Part shown: positions 17,123-26,592 of the stretch, piece after piece
How the letters are laid out: each line of letters starts with the position of its first letter
Position numbering within the stretch: position 1 is the stretch's first letter
Notes under the pieces: model-generated
The model's input: the letters and a program-made list of their open reading frames with translations, nothing else
What the model was told of the DNA's origin: nothing
The model's database searches: none
Program-made: the position numbers and the translations under genes
Source: Planctomycetaceae bacterium
GTDB taxonomy: Bacteria; Planctomycetota; UBA1135; GCA-002686595
Length of the DNA: 64,000 nucleotides
NCBI GenBank assembly: GCA_011525785.1
Contig: WYBT01000009.1
Coordinates: 1 to 64,000, forward strand
Reading direction: 5' to 3'

Positions 17123-17922
17123 GGCTCGCGCTCGCCGTCCTCGGGCGGCGCGACGGGCGCGACGAGCGTCACGCGGCGGATGCGCGAACGCATCCAACGC
17201 ACGGCGAGCAGGTCGCGGAAGGCGCGGAAGGCGCGGTTGAGCACGCCGTACTTCGACGCACCCGCGCGGCGCGGGTGGTGCGAGACGCCGTGCTCGATCA
17301 CCGAGAAGCCGTAGTAGCGCAGCAACGTCGGCATGAAGCGGTGCATGCCTTCGAAATGCAGCGGCGCTTCGCGGATGGCGTGCGCGCGGAAAACCTTGAG
17401 TGAGCAGCCGGTGTCGCGAATCGAGTCGCCGCTGAGCCAGTTGCGAATCGCGTTGGCGACCTTCGAACTCACGCGGCGCACGAAGTTGTCGTTGCGCTTG
17501 AGCCGGTAGCCGACCACGGCGTCGTGCGCGCCGAGCTTGTCGATCATCGCCGGCAGGTCGGCCGGGTCGTTCTGCATGTCGGCGTCGAGCGTGGCGATCA
17601 GCGGCGCGCGCGAGCTGTGGATGCCGATGCGCATGGCCGTGGTCTGGCCGCAGTTCTGCGCGAACACCACGCAGCGCACACGTCGATCGCGCTGCGCGAG
17701 CGCGCGCATCACTTCGGTCGAGCCGTCCTTGCTGCCGTCGTCGACCAGCACCAGCTCCCAGCGCACGCGCTGGCCGAAGACCTCCACGACGCGCTGGTAG
17801 AGCGGCTCGAGGTTGTCGCGTTCGTCGTACACCGGCGCGACGAGGCTGAGCTCGACTTGTTCGCTCGCGGCGAGCGCACGCGCGGCTCGCGGGGTCGCGC
17901 TGGTTTGGGTGGAGAACGGCAT
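17119..17922 (-). CDS. Polyprenyl-phosphate glycosyltransferase, GT2 (DPM/ArnC-like)
   Basis: A 267-residue GT2 enzyme. VELSLVAPVYDERDNLEPLY (about 23-42), ELVLVDDGSKDGS (about 56-68) and TLDADMQNDPADLP (about 108-121, the DxD-type metal site) are characteristic of dolichol- or undecaprenyl-phosphate sugar transferases. DTGCSLKVF and HRFMPTLL (residues about 160-185) are typical too. The usual C-terminal membrane helices are missing; the overlapping downstream LAB_N membrane protein may supply them in trans. It probably makes a polyprenyl-phosphate sugar donor used by a GT39 enzyme, and such a gene starts 61 nt away in the opposite direction. Confidence 0.85.
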   Translation of the reverse strand: MPFSTQTSATPRAARALAASEQVELSLVAPVYDERDNLEPLYQRVVEVFGQRVRWELVLVDDGSKDGSTEVMRALAQRDRRVRCVVFAQNCGQTTAMRIGIHSSRAPLIATLDADMQNDPADLPAMIDKLGAHDAVVGYRLKRNDNFVRRVSSKVANAIRNWLSGDSIRDTGCSLKVFRAHAIREAPLHFEGMHRFMPTLLRYYGFSVIEHGVSHHPRRAGASKYGVLNRAFRAFRDLLAVRWMRSRIRRVTLVAPVAPPEDGEREP

Positions 17923-17983
17923 TGCTGCCCGTTATTGTGAGTTCCACAGGTGGCGTGAACAACCCGCCGAACGCCCCGCCGCA

Positions 17984-19690
17984 GTGAACCTCAATGCGCA
18001 GCCCTCGCCTACGCCGAGTGCTGTCCCGCGGCTCCTGAATTGGCGTTTGTTCCTTTTGCCGCTGGCGGCCGTCGCGCTAGGTCGCGATCTGTGGGCCCCG
18101 GACGAGCCGCGCTACGCGATGATCGCGCGTTGGATTTATGAGCACGGCGAGTTCCTGGTGCTCCGGCGCTGCGGCGATCTGTATCCCGACAAGCCGCCGC
18201 TGGTCTACTGGCTGAGCGGACTGCTCGGCTGGTTGAGCGACTGGAACGTGCCCGCGATGCGCCTGGTGTCGCTGCTGCCGATGGCGGGCGTCGCGTGGTT
18301 CACCGAGCGCCTGGCCGCGCTGTGGCTCGGCCCGCGCGAGGCGCGCTGGGCGCCGCTCTTGTTCCTCGGCTTCGCGCTGATCCTGTGGAACGGGGGACGC
18401 ATCGCGCTCGATCCGCTGCTCACCCTGGGCTGCGTCGGCGCGCTGTACTTCGCCGCGCGGCCGGCGAGTGACGTGCGCGCGGCCAACCGCGACGCGTTGC
18501 TGGCGGGAGCGCTGCTCGCCGTGGGCATGCTCGCCAAGGGGCCGGTGGCGCTCGTCAACACGGGCCTGCCGCTCGCCGCCTGGTGGGTCACGCGCTTGCG
18601 CACGAGCGGTCCGCGCGCTTCACGCGGCGTCGTGGTGTTGGCGCTGCTGCTCGCGATCGCTCCGGTCGCGCTGTGGGCCGTCGCGGCTTCGCTCCAAGAG
18701 CCCGCACTCTGGCGGCCGCTGTTCTTCGGCCAGCACATCGAGCGCGCGGCCAAGGGCACCGCGCACCAAGGGCCGCCGTGGCAGAACCTGCTGCAGGTTC
18801 CGTTGCTCGTCCTGCCGTGGAGCGTGCCGGTGTTGTTCGGCTTCGTCGACGGTTATCGCGCGTGGCGCGCGCAGCGCGCGGGCGACGCCGGCCAGGCGGG
18901 GCTGGCGCGCATCTGGCTGTGGGCGCTAGCGCTGTTCGTGTTCTTCTCGATCATCCCCGCCAAGCGCGAGCTGTACCTGATGAGCGCCTATCCGGCGTTC
19001 GCGCTGCTCGCTGCACACCGGCTCGTCCGCGCGTTCGAGCGCGGCTTCGTCGGCGCGCGCTCGGCCGCCGTGCCGCTGGGCCTGTTCGCCGTGCTCGGGC
19101 TCGCGCTCGCCATCGCAGCGCCACTCGCCGAGCTCGTGCTCGCGCGCGAGTCGCTCCAGGATGCGCGCCACGAGTTCGAACGCCTGTCCGCCGCCTATCC
19201 GAGCCTCGCGCTCCGCGGAGCGCTGAGCGGCGCGGTGTTCCTGGTCGGCGCGGCGCTGGGCTGGCGCGCCTGGCGCGCGCGCAAGTTCGAGTCGTGGGCG
19301 AGCACGGTCGCGGCCACATGGGCCGTTGGCGTCGCGACGACCGCTGCGTTGCTCCTGCCGGTGAACGACGTTGTCAAGAGCGATCGCGAACTCGCGGCGA
19401 AGCTCGCGGAGCTGCCGGGCGAGCCCGAGGCGATCCCGTTCTACAACACGCATCCCGAGGGCCCGCGCTTCTACGGCGCAGGTCCGTGCGTGAGCGCTCC
19501 CGTCGAAGAGCTGCTCGACGGCCGGCTCGAGACGCGCGCCGCGAGCGAGGGCGACGACTTCGCGGCCGTGGTGCGCGAGTCGAACTGGCTGGCCAAGCCG
19601 GCGGGCGAGCGCGCGCACTTCCGCGAGCTCGCGCACATCCGCGTCGGCTCACGACCGCTGGTCGTGATCGGCGCGGGGCCGGCGCGGTAA
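17984..19690 (+). CDS. GT39 family integral membrane glycosyltransferase (ArnT/PMT-like)
   Basis: A 568-residue protein from a GTG at 17984, with the ArnT/PMT start GRDLWAPDEPRYAMIARWIY (Asp-Glu catalytic pair in the first periplasmic loop), then KPPLVYWLSG and many hydrophobic helices to about residue 440, followed by a soluble tail. Such enzymes move a sugar from a polyprenyl-phosphate carrier to lipid A or protein. The divergent GT2-LAB_N pair next door would supply the donor. Its last 42 bp overlap, tail to tail, the end of the histidine kinase gene on the other strand. Confidence 0.85.
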   Translation: MNLNAQPSPTPSAVPRLLNWRLFLLPLAAVALGRDLWAPDEPRYAMIARWIYEHGEFLVLRRCGDLYPDKPPLVYWLSGLLGWLSDWNVPAMRLVSLLPMAGVAWFTERLAALWLGPREARWAPLLFLGFALILWNGGRIALDPLLTLGCVGALYFAARPASDVRAANRDALLAGALLAVGMLAKGPVALVNTGLPLAAWWVTRLRTSGPRASRGVVVLALLLAIAPVALWAVAASLQEPALWRPLFFGQHIERAAKGTAHQGPPWQNLLQVPLLVLPWSVPVLFGFVDGYRAWRAQRAGDAGQAGLARIWLWALALFVFFSIIPAKRELYLMSAYPAFALLAAHRLVRAFERGFVGARSAAVPLGLFAVLGLALAIAAPLAELVLARESLQDARHEFERLSAAYPSLALRGALSGAVFLVGAALGWRAWRARKFESWASTVAATWAVGVATTAALLLPVNDVVKSDRELAAKLAELPGEPEAIPFYNTHPEGPRFYGAGPCVSAPVEELLDGRLETRAASEGDDFAAVVRESNWLAKPAGERAHFRELAHIRVGSRPLVVIGAGPAR

Positions 19691-21106
19691 GCGCAGGTGG
19701 AAGCGCGCGCCGCCCAGTTCGGGCGAGCGATCGACGCGCAACTCGCCGCCGTGCGCATCGACGGCCTTCTTCGAGATCGAGAGGCCCAGCCCGTAGCCCG
19801 CGCGCCGGTTCTTCATGGTCTCGCCGCGGTAGAAGGGCTCGAAGATGCGCTCGCGCTCGCTCTCGGGGACGCCCGGGCCGGTGTCCTCGACGATCACGTC
19901 CAGCGCCTGCGGTTCGGCGCGCAAAGTGAGGCGCACGCGGCCGCCCTTGGGCGAGTAGTCGATCGCGTTGGCGACGAGGTTCGACACGGCGAGCCACAGC
20001 GCTTCGCGATCGCCGACCAGCTCGGCGCGCTCGTCGAGCAGTTCCTCGAGCTCGATGTCGCGCCGCACGGCGTGCGAACGCTCGCGCCGCAGCCGCACGC
20101 GCGCCTCTTCCGCGAGATCGAAGCTCTCCGCCTCGCGCGGTCCGGTGGCCTGGCTGATCGAGACCAGCGTCATCAGGTTCCCGACCGCGTGGCCGATGTC
20201 GCGCAGCTCCTCGAGGTGGCTGCGCAGCACCTTGCGGTACTCCTCGGCCTCCTGCTCGCGCATCAGCACGACCTCGGTCTCGCCGATCAGGTTCTGCAGC
20301 GGCGAGCCCAGTTCGTGCGCGAGACCCGCGGTGAGCAGGCGCGTGCGGTCCGCTTCGGTGCGGATGTTGCCGAGCATCTCGCCCAGCGCGGCGACGACGT
20401 TGCCGATCTCGCGCGGCACGTTCTCGGTGTCGAGCGCGACGTTCTCGCGCGAATCGCGCACGGCCCGCGCGCTGCGCGCCAGGCGCTCGAGGTGCTCGCA
20501 CATCTGCCGGATGAAGAAGCGGCCCGAGGCGAACGCGCCCAAGCCCGAGACCAGCGCCAGCGCGACCGAGATGCTGAGGAACGCGCGCCAGCGGTTGCGC
20601 TGCGCGCGCGCATCGATCGCCAGGCCGACCCACGCGCCGTCGTTCTCGAAGCGCTCGTACGTCAGCCGGAAACCGTCGGAGGTGTCGAGCGTGGCGCCGA
20701 GCGGCATCTCCAGCGGCCACACGAAGCGCTCGATCGTGGGGTGCGCGTAGCTGGCGAGCTCGGCCCCCACCAGGCCGTCGACCACGCGCCACGCCATGGG
20801 CGTGTCGAGCCGCTCGTCCTGGATGGCGCGCGCGATCTCGACGAACTCACGCGCGCGATCGGCGATCTGGACCGGACGCCCTTCGTGCTCGCTCGGCAAG
20901 CGCTCGTACTTGGCCTTCATGGCCTGCAGGCCGGTGACGAGCTCGGCCTCGAGCGATTGATCGAGCGCGCGCCGCATGTGCCAGGCGGCGACGCTCGAAA
21001 TCAGCAGCACGGCCACGGCCGTCGTGATCGAGAACCACCAAGTCGAGCGCTCGGCGATCGACCAGCGCGCTGCGGCGCCGAGGCTGCGCTGCGGCGTGCC
21101 GTTCAC
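19649..21106 (-). CDS. Sensor histidine kinase
   Basis: A 485-residue kinase: helix 1 at about 26-43, periplasmic sensor region to about 170, helix 2 at about 174-195, HAMP-like linker, then the H-box AHELGSPLQNLIGE with phospho-acceptor His264. The ATP-binding domain has NLVANAIDYSPKGG (N box), VEDTGPGVPESE (G1) and GYGLGLSI (G2). The GTG start (21104-21106) overlaps the stop of the response regulator gene as GTGA, so the pair is coupled. The G at 267 replaces the more usual residue of HELRTPL, giving HELGSPL. Signal unknown. Its 3' end overlaps the convergent GT39 gene by 42 bp. Confidence 0.93.
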   Translation of the reverse strand: MNGTPQRSLGAAARWSIAERSTWWFSITTAVAVLLISSVAAWHMRRALDQSLEAELVTGLQAMKAKYERLPSEHEGRPVQIADRAREFVEIARAIQDERLDTPMAWRVVDGLVGAELASYAHPTIERFVWPLEMPLGATLDTSDGFRLTYERFENDGAWVGLAIDARAQRNRWRAFLSISVALALVSGLGAFASGRFFIRQMCEHLERLARSARAVRDSRENVALDTENVPREIGNVVAALGEMLGNIRTEADRTRLLTAGLAHELGSPLQNLIGETEVVLMREQEAEEYRKVLRSHLEELRDIGHAVGNLMTLVSISQATGPREAESFDLAEEARVRLRRERSHAVRRDIELEELLDERAELVGDREALWLAVSNLVANAIDYSPKGGRVRLTLRAEPQALDVIVEDTGPGVPESERERIFEPFYRGETMKNRRAGYGLGLSISKKAVDAHGGELRVDRSPELGGARFHLRLPRRPRADHDQRS

Positions 21107-21786
21107 TTGCTCTCGCGCGGCGTGACGAGGCGGTAGCCCTGTCCGATGACGGTGTCGATCAGCGACGAGCCGCCGCGGTCGATGCGCCGGCGCAGCCGGG
21201 CCACGAGCGCGTCGACGACGTTGGTCTCGGGGTCGAAGGTGATGCCCCACACGACCTTCAAGAGCTCGGTGCGCGACACGACCCGGCCGCGCGCTTCGGC
21301 CAGCGTGCGCAGGAGGTCGAACTCCTTGGGGCTGAGGTCGATGCGCTGGCCCGCGCGCTCGACGATGCGGCGCGCGACGTCGATGCGCACGTCGCCGAAC
21401 TCGAACACCGGCACGCTCTGGCGGCGGCGGATGACGGCCTCGATGCGCGCGAGCAGCTCGTCGAACTCGAACGGCTTGAGCACGTAGTCGTCGGCGCCGA
21501 TGCGCAGGCCCTTGACGCGGTCTTCCACGCCGCGGCGAGCTGTGACGAAGATCACCGGCAAGTCGTGGCCGCGCCGGCGCAGCTCCTCGAGGAACTCCAT
21601 GCCGGTCTTCCCGGGCATCATCACGTCGAGCAGGATCAAGTCGGGGCGATCAGAGACCGAGCGTTCGAGCACGGCCAGCGCCTCAGCGCCGTCGGAGGCC
21701 GAAACGCTGTCGATGCCGTGCGTCTCGAGGCCCTTGGCCACGAACCCGCGCAGCTTGGGGTCGTCGTCGACGATCAGGATCTTCAT
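21103..21786 (-). CDS. OmpR-family response regulator
   Basis: A 227-residue regulator: receiver domain with acidic pocket DDD (residues 7-9), phospho-acceptor D54 in LILLDVMMPG, and K104 (LKPFEFDELLARI). The C-terminal winged helix ends ALVARLRRRIDRGGSSLI then GQGYRLV, as in OmpR/PhoB proteins. It is encoded upstream of, and overlaps, its cognate histidine kinase. The ATG at 21786 fits the family start exactly. Targets are unknown; the surrounding envelope glycosyltransferase genes are natural candidates. Confidence 0.95.
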   Translation of the reverse strand: MKILIVDDDPKLRGFVAKGLETHGIDSVSASDGAEALAVLERSVSDRPDLILLDVMMPGKTGMEFLEELRRRGHDLPVIFVTARRGVEDRVKGLRIGADDYVLKPFEFDELLARIEAVIRRRQSVPVFEFGDVRIDVARRIVERAGQRIDLSPKEFDLLRTLAEARGRVVSRTELLKVVWGITFDPETNVVDALVARLRRRIDRGGSSLIDTVIGQGYRLVTPRESK

Positions 21787-21820
21787 GCGCGATGCGACTC
21801 CTTGTGGGCCGCGATGGTAG

Positions 21821-21920
21821 CCGCCCCGCGGCGTTCGACCGCGCTGAGCTGGCGGTTCGTCGCCACTGCGTTCCGGGGATCCTCGCGCGGCGCGGGGAGG
21901 CGTGGAAAGTAGTCGCTCAG
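21821..21920. repeat. Dispersed element, copy B (left half truncated)
   Basis: Positions 21841-21920 match the right half of copy A (GCGCTGAGCTG, GGTTCGTCGCCACTGC, TCCTCGCGCGGCGCG, terminal GTCGCTCAG). The 20-odd bases before the junction (CCGCCCCGCGGCGTTCGACC) match the end of the second half of copy C, so this copy has lost most of that half. It lies between the stop of a GT39-like gene (TGA at 21917-21919, inside the element's terminal TGAGC) and the start of the response regulator gene. Confidence 0.7.
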
Positions 21921-23860
21921 CGGCGGAGCCGGTAGATCTCGAGCTCGGGCCCCAGCCAGCGCTTGGTGAGCACGAAGCGCGTGAAGTGCGGCGTGTCGAG
22001 GCCCGAAATGCCGGAGTTGGGCGGCCGCGTTTCGGCCGGGAAGCTCGCCGCGAGCTCCCCCCGCGCGCGCACGGCCTCGCGCACCGCGGCCATCATCGCG
22101 TTCGCGCCCGCACCGGCCTCGCCGGGCGTGATCACGTACTCGACGTCGAGCCCGGCGACGTACTCCGCGGCGTTCTTGGCGATCCACGGCCAGCGCGCGC
22201 GGTCGGGATAGAGCAGCTCCACGTTCCAACGCTCGCCGGCCCACTCGCGCATCCAGTGCTGCTGGTAGTGCTGCCAGGGACTGAAAACGCTGAGCGGCGC
22301 GCCGCTCTCGTCGAACAGGTTCGACTCGACGCGTGCGAGCGGAAGGTCGTAGAGCAAGTGCAGCGCGACCTTGTCGCGCGCGGGAGAGGCGTTGGCGCGC
22401 AGCCAGTCGGCCGCGAGCTCGAGCGTGTGCGGCCGCGAGCGCATGTTCATGTAGCCCACGCTCGCCAGCGCGCCGGTCGCCAGCGCGAGCCCGGCGGCGA
22501 AGCTCGTGCTCCGGCGCGCCGTGGCCGTGCCGACGAGCGCGTCGAGCCCGCGCGCGAGCGACTGCATGCCGTACGCCGCGCCGCAGTACACGGCGGCGAG
22601 CAGAGGCATCGCGAAGCGCTGCTGGTTCAAGCGGAACAGTCCGATCACCAGCGCGTACGTAACGGCGAAGGCCAGCACCACGAGCAGGTCCTTCGCGCGC
22701 GAACGCGTCGGATCGACGCGCGGCGTCGCGAACCAGGCCACGACGCCGAAGCCGCACAGGACCAGCGCGACGGGCTCGTAGTACCACAGCGTCGCGAACA
22801 GGAGCGGAAAGCCGCCGCCGGAGAAGTCCGAGAGCTTGATCGTCTGCCAGGCGATGTGGAGCGTCTCGGCGCGCATCGAGGCGAGCAGACCCGCGCCAGT
22901 GAGCGCGAGGGCGAGCGCGCCCCAGCGCAGCCGCGGCGACGAACGCTCGCGCAGCCAGTCGGCGATCACGCCGAGCACGCCCAGTCCGAACAGCGCGCCG
23001 AACAGCACGAAACGCACCAGCGGGCCGCTCGAGGGCGCGACCTCGGGTGCGCCGGAGCTGGCCGCGGCGTCGGGTGGAGCTGCGACGAACAGGAACGGCC
23101 AGAAGAGCTTGAACGAGAGCGCCACCAGCGCGAGCGGGATCAACGCGAGCGGATCGAGCCAACGCCGCAGGCCCGCGACGCGCTCGCGCAGCGCGTAGGC
23201 GGGCAGCGCGGCGAGCACGACTGCGGCGGCATTGGTGAGGCACGCCAGCGCGAGCGCAAAGAACGCCCCGAACAGCGCGAACGAGCGCGCGTCAGCGCGG
23301 CGCCGGAGTTGGACGGCGGCTGCGAGCGACAGCGCCACGAACGAGGCCACCACGGCGTGCGGCCGCGCCTGTTGGCCGAACTGCAAGCTCATCAAGCTCG
23401 TCGCCGCCAGCGCCGCCGCGAACAGCGCCGCGCCGCGCGTCTGGAACTGCCGGCACAACCAGTACGTGGCGGGAATCAGGAGCACCGACAGCCAGGCGAC
23501 CACGCGCCTGACGTGGACGTGCAGCGCACTTGCCGCGCGCAGGTGTTCCTCCAGCGGCGCGTCGAGCGCTGCGCCGCTCACCGGCTCGGCGCCCGTCAGC
23601 AGCGACAGCCGCGCGATCAGGTGCGGGTAGATCGAGGTGTAGTACAGGTCGCGCTCGCTGACCTCGGCCTGCGAGAGCGTCTCGATCTGCCCGAGGATGT
23701 GTGGATCGGGCTCCTGCTGGCACGGGAGCGCGAAGGCGATTCCCGAAAGGCGCAGCCACAGGGCCGCGAGCGTGAGCGCGAGCACCGCGACGAGCGCCGG
23801 CGCCTCGCTGCGCCAACTGCTGTTCGCGCGCTCTGCGCTTCCGGTCGAGTCCACCGCCAC
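21917..23860 (-). CDS. GT39-like integral membrane glycosyltransferase
   Basis: A 647-residue polytopic protein: first helix about 22-45, acidic catalytic-type region in the first loop (CQQEPDPHILGQIET), and some ten further hydrophobic segments to about residue 470, then a soluble domain. The phrase LQFGQQARPHAVVASFVALS is closely matched by ISFAQQERPHALAASFVALT in the protein at 58351-60081, so the two are paralogues. Both probably use a polyprenyl-phosphate sugar donor at the outer face of the membrane. The acceptor is unknown. Its stop codon lies in a dispersed repeat. Confidence 0.75.
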   Translation of the reverse strand: MAVDSTGSAERANSSWRSEAPALVAVLALTLAALWLRLSGIAFALPCQQEPDPHILGQIETLSQAEVSERDLYYTSIYPHLIARLSLLTGAEPVSGAALDAPLEEHLRAASALHVHVRRVVAWLSVLLIPATYWLCRQFQTRGAALFAAALAATSLMSLQFGQQARPHAVVASFVALSLAAAVQLRRRADARSFALFGAFFALALACLTNAAAVVLAALPAYALRERVAGLRRWLDPLALIPLALVALSFKLFWPFLFVAAPPDAAASSGAPEVAPSSGPLVRFVLFGALFGLGVLGVIADWLRERSSPRLRWGALALALTGAGLLASMRAETLHIAWQTIKLSDFSGGGFPLLFATLWYYEPVALVLCGFGVVAWFATPRVDPTRSRAKDLLVVLAFAVTYALVIGLFRLNQQRFAMPLLAAVYCGAAYGMQSLARGLDALVGTATARRSTSFAAGLALATGALASVGYMNMRSRPHTLELAADWLRANASPARDKVALHLLYDLPLARVESNLFDESGAPLSVFSPWQHYQQHWMREWAGERWNVELLYPDRARWPWIAKNAAEYVAGLDVEYVITPGEAGAGANAMMAAVREAVRARGELAASFPAETRPPNSGISGLDTPHFTRFVLTKRWLGPELEIYRLRR

Positions 23861-23914
23861 GCGCTCGTCTTCGCAGAATCCGCGCGGTCGCGCAAGCGCG
23901 CGGAGCAGCGCGGC

Positions 23915-25486
23915 TCAGCGCCCGGAGCGCTGCTGCGGCGCCCGGCGCGGCGGTGAGTTCGGCGCGGCGCCGTCACCCGGTCGTGCTGGCTCTGCGGGAT
24001 TGCGCGGACCGCCGCCGGGTTCCAGCGGACGTCCGTCTCCGCGCCACGGCGGCGGTCCGCCGCGGCCGCGCCCGGCGCGCAGGAAGCCCGGCTCGCCGAG
24101 GTCGGGGAAGTGCTCGCGCAGGCGCTCGTGGAACTCGTGACCCGTTGCAGAACGCAAGCGTTCGAGTTGCGCGGCGTCGATCAGCTCGGGCGCGCGCTCG
24201 AGGAACTTCAGCGCGCGCTCGCGGACGCGCTCGGCGATCACGCGCTGGCGCTCGTCCGACTTGACCTTCGAGAGTTCGACGAACCAGCTCGGATCGGGGC
24301 GCGTCTGGTCGCGCAGCTCGCGCAGTCGCCGGCCCCGCGCAGAGTTGTGGAGCTCGCGCCGCGTGCGCGGATCGGCGGGATCGCGATCAGCGCGCGGGCC
24401 GTTCGGCGCATCGGGCTTCGCTTCGGGCCCCGCCTCGGCGTCAGCGCCTGTCGGACCCGCGCGACGACGATCGCCGCCCGGCGCAGCACCGCCGCGGCCG
24501 CCGCCATGGCCGCCGAAAGGAGCGCCCGGATGAGCGCCCGGATCAGCGCCCGGAGGCGGGCCCGGATGTCCGCCGCGAGCGCCGTCGCGCGGCGCGCCGC
24601 TGGGCATGTCCGTCTCGCCCGCGCGCGGTCCATCCAAGGGCCCGCGGTGGCCGTGCAGCGCGCCCCAGCGACGCATGAACTCCGGTCCGCGCAGCTCGCG
24701 AATCTCGGCCCACTGCTGCTCGCTCACGAACGGCGGCAGGCCGCGTTCGGCGATGGCGCGCTCGATGGATTGGCGGCGCAGTTCGAGCACTTCGCGGCCC
24801 AGTTCGCGCGGCTCGAGCCGTTCGAGCGCTTCCACGCGCTCGCGCGGCAGATCGAGCTCGCGACCTAGCCGGAACAGCTCCTGTCGCGCGCGCTCGTGCA
24901 GCATGCGGCCGAACTCGCGCACCATCTCGGCCCGGCGCGGCGCGTCCGCAGCTGCGAATTCCTGACGCACGTGTTCGGGCATCATCGCGACGACGTCGTG
25001 CACGTGCTCCGACATGCGCTCGGCCGCGACTTCGCGCAGCACCTCGCCGCGCTGCGGCGGAGCGAGAGTGTCGAGCTCGCGCCGCACCGGCTCGGGCAGG
25101 GCCTCGAGCGCACGGCGCTTCACGTCGCCCAGGCGCTCGAAGCGGCCGCGCAAGCGCGCGCGCTCGCCCTCGTCGAGCTTGCGGAAGTGCTCGAAGCGTT
25201 GGCGCAGCTCGTCGCGCTGCTGCGGCGTGAGCTGCTGCCAGCGCTGGCGCGCGCGCTCGAGATCGAGTCCGCCCTTCGGCGCGCTCGGAGCGCCCTTGGC
25301 CTTCGCGCCAGCCGCGGAGTTCGTCGGCTGCTGCGACGGCGCGACTTCGCTGCGCTCCTGCGCGGCGAAAGCGTGTGCGCCGAGCACGACGACGAGCCAG
25401 CCACTCGACGCGAGCACGCACGCAGCGGCCCAGCGCGCACAGCGGCGCGCGAGTCCGGCAGCGGCGATCGCGAAGTGGGTCGACAT
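23915..25486 (-). CDS. Secreted Arg/Glu-rich helical protein with low-complexity middle
   Basis: About 523 residues from an ATG at 25486. A signal peptide or anchor (residues about 12-42) ends near AFAAQE. Residues about 75-300 are Arg/Glu/Leu-rich helices with repeated motifs (LTPQQRDELRQRFEHFRKLD), recalling DUF3106-type periplasmic proteins. Residues about 310-410 are a Gly/Pro/His/Asp low-complexity block (PGPPPGADPGAHPGAPFGGH), and a second helical part and a Pro/Gly tail follow. It lies 23 nt after an anti-sigma factor gene and is the third member of a sigma/anti-sigma cassette, so it may be a regulated envelope protein. No catalytic motif is seen. Confidence 0.55.
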   Translation of the reverse strand: MSTHFAIAAAGLARRCARWAAACVLASSGWLVVVLGAHAFAAQERSEVAPSQQPTNSAAGAKAKGAPSAPKGGLDLERARQRWQQLTPQQRDELRQRFEHFRKLDEGERARLRGRFERLGDVKRRALEALPEPVRRELDTLAPPQRGEVLREVAAERMSEHVHDVVAMMPEHVRQEFAAADAPRRAEMVREFGRMLHERARQELFRLGRELDLPRERVEALERLEPRELGREVLELRRQSIERAIAERGLPPFVSEQQWAEIRELRGPEFMRRWGALHGHRGPLDGPRAGETDMPSGAPRDGARGGHPGPPPGADPGAHPGAPFGGHGGGRGGAAPGGDRRRAGPTGADAEAGPEAKPDAPNGPRADRDPADPRTRRELHNSARGRRLRELRDQTRPDPSWFVELSKVKSDERQRVIAERVRERALKFLERAPELIDAAQLERLRSATGHEFHERLREHFPDLGEPGFLRAGRGRGGPPPWRGDGRPLEPGGGPRNPAEPARPGDGAAPNSPPRRAPQQRSGR

Positions 25487-25509
25487 GGGTTGGTCCGTCG
25501 TTCTTGTCG

Positions 25510-26592
25510 TCAGCCGTTCTTGGGACGCTCGTCGGCGCCGCGCACAGGCGCACTCGGCGGCGGCGCGTCGTCGGCTTCGCCATCGGAGCCGTCTGCGGAC
25601 CCATCGGCGGATCCGTCGCCGGCCTCGAACTCCAGCGCCTGCAAGCTCAGCAACGTGTTTTCGTCCACGCCGAGAAGCTCGAGCTCGAGCGCCTCGTCGG
25701 CGAGCAGCTCCCACGACTCGAGCAACTCGAGCTGCGCCAGCAGTTCGACGTCGGGCTCCAGTTCGCTCGCTTCAGTGCCGGGCCCCGGCAGCGTTTGTGC
25801 GACTCGCTCGGATCCGGACGGCGTGAGGCTCGCGTCCTCGCGGCGCACCTGGGGCGCGGGCGGGACTTCGATGGCGTAGTCCTCGCGGCGCGGCTCGCCC
25901 GCGGACGGACGCGAGAGGATCCACGCGGCCGCGCCGGCGAACAGCGCAACTCCCGCGGCGGCGAGCCAGGCCCACGAGCGGGCGCTCCACTGCACTTGGC
26001 GCGCGTGCGGTCGCGCCCCGGCCCGCGCGGGCTGAGACGCGTGTTGAACGCCGCGCGCGGATTGGGAACTCGCGCCCTGAATGGATGTCGGCGCCGAAAT
26101 CGGCGTCGCACGGCTGCGGCGCGCCAACTCCAGGCTCTCGAGCACGCGTGCGGACAGTCCGGCGGGAACCTGCGGCGACGGCGCGCTGTCGAGCAGCGCA
26201 TCGAGCGCGTGTTCGAGACGACGCTCGCGCTCCGCCTGGGCGCGTGCCGGCCCCAGACGCGCGAGCAGGTCGCTCGCGAGCCGCGCGGGAGCGCTCGGTC
26301 CCTCGTCCGTCGCATCGCGCAAGGCGAGGTCGAGCGTGCGATCGAGCGCTGCTTCGACGCGCTGCTCCGTCAGCCGCTCGAGCACGCGGCGCGCGAGGTG
26401 CGGCGGGAGCGTGGGCTGCGGCAAGCTGGCGAGGACGTGCTCCAGCGCCTGTTCGGACTCGAGCAGCGCGCGGCACTCGCCGCAGGTGAGCACGTGGGTG
26501 TGCCACTCGAGCTCGGGCGCGAACACGCGCTGGGTGCTGGCCCCGAGCGCCTGCGCCAGGCGCGCACGGAACTCATGGCAATCGCGCGTCAT
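25510..26592 (-). CDS. Putative membrane-anchored anti-sigma factor
   Basis: A 360-residue protein. The N-terminus has a zinc-finger-like pattern (C5, then HTHVLTCGECRALLESE at about 31-47) as in anti-sigma ZAS domains. One membrane helix is predicted at about residues 206-226 (SWAWLAAAGVALFAGAAAWI), and the C-terminal 130 residues are acidic. Its ATG (26590-26592) overlaps the sigma gene's TGA as ATGA, the usual coupling of an ECF sigma factor with its anti-sigma partner. The acidic tail (DGSADGSADGSDGEADD) is repetitive and could be a sensor or simply disordered. Confidence 0.75.
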   Translation of the reverse strand: MTRDCHEFRARLAQALGASTQRVFAPELEWHTHVLTCGECRALLESEQALEHVLASLPQPTLPPHLARRVLERLTEQRVEAALDRTLDLALRDATDEGPSAPARLASDLLARLGPARAQAERERRLEHALDALLDSAPSPQVPAGLSARVLESLELARRSRATPISAPTSIQGASSQSARGVQHASQPARAGARPHARQVQWSARSWAWLAAAGVALFAGAAAWILSRPSAGEPRREDYAIEVPPAPQVRREDASLTPSGSERVAQTLPGPGTEASELEPDVELLAQLELLESWELLADEALELELLGVDENTLLSLQALEFEAGDGSADGSADGSDGEADDAPPPSAPVRGADERPKNG

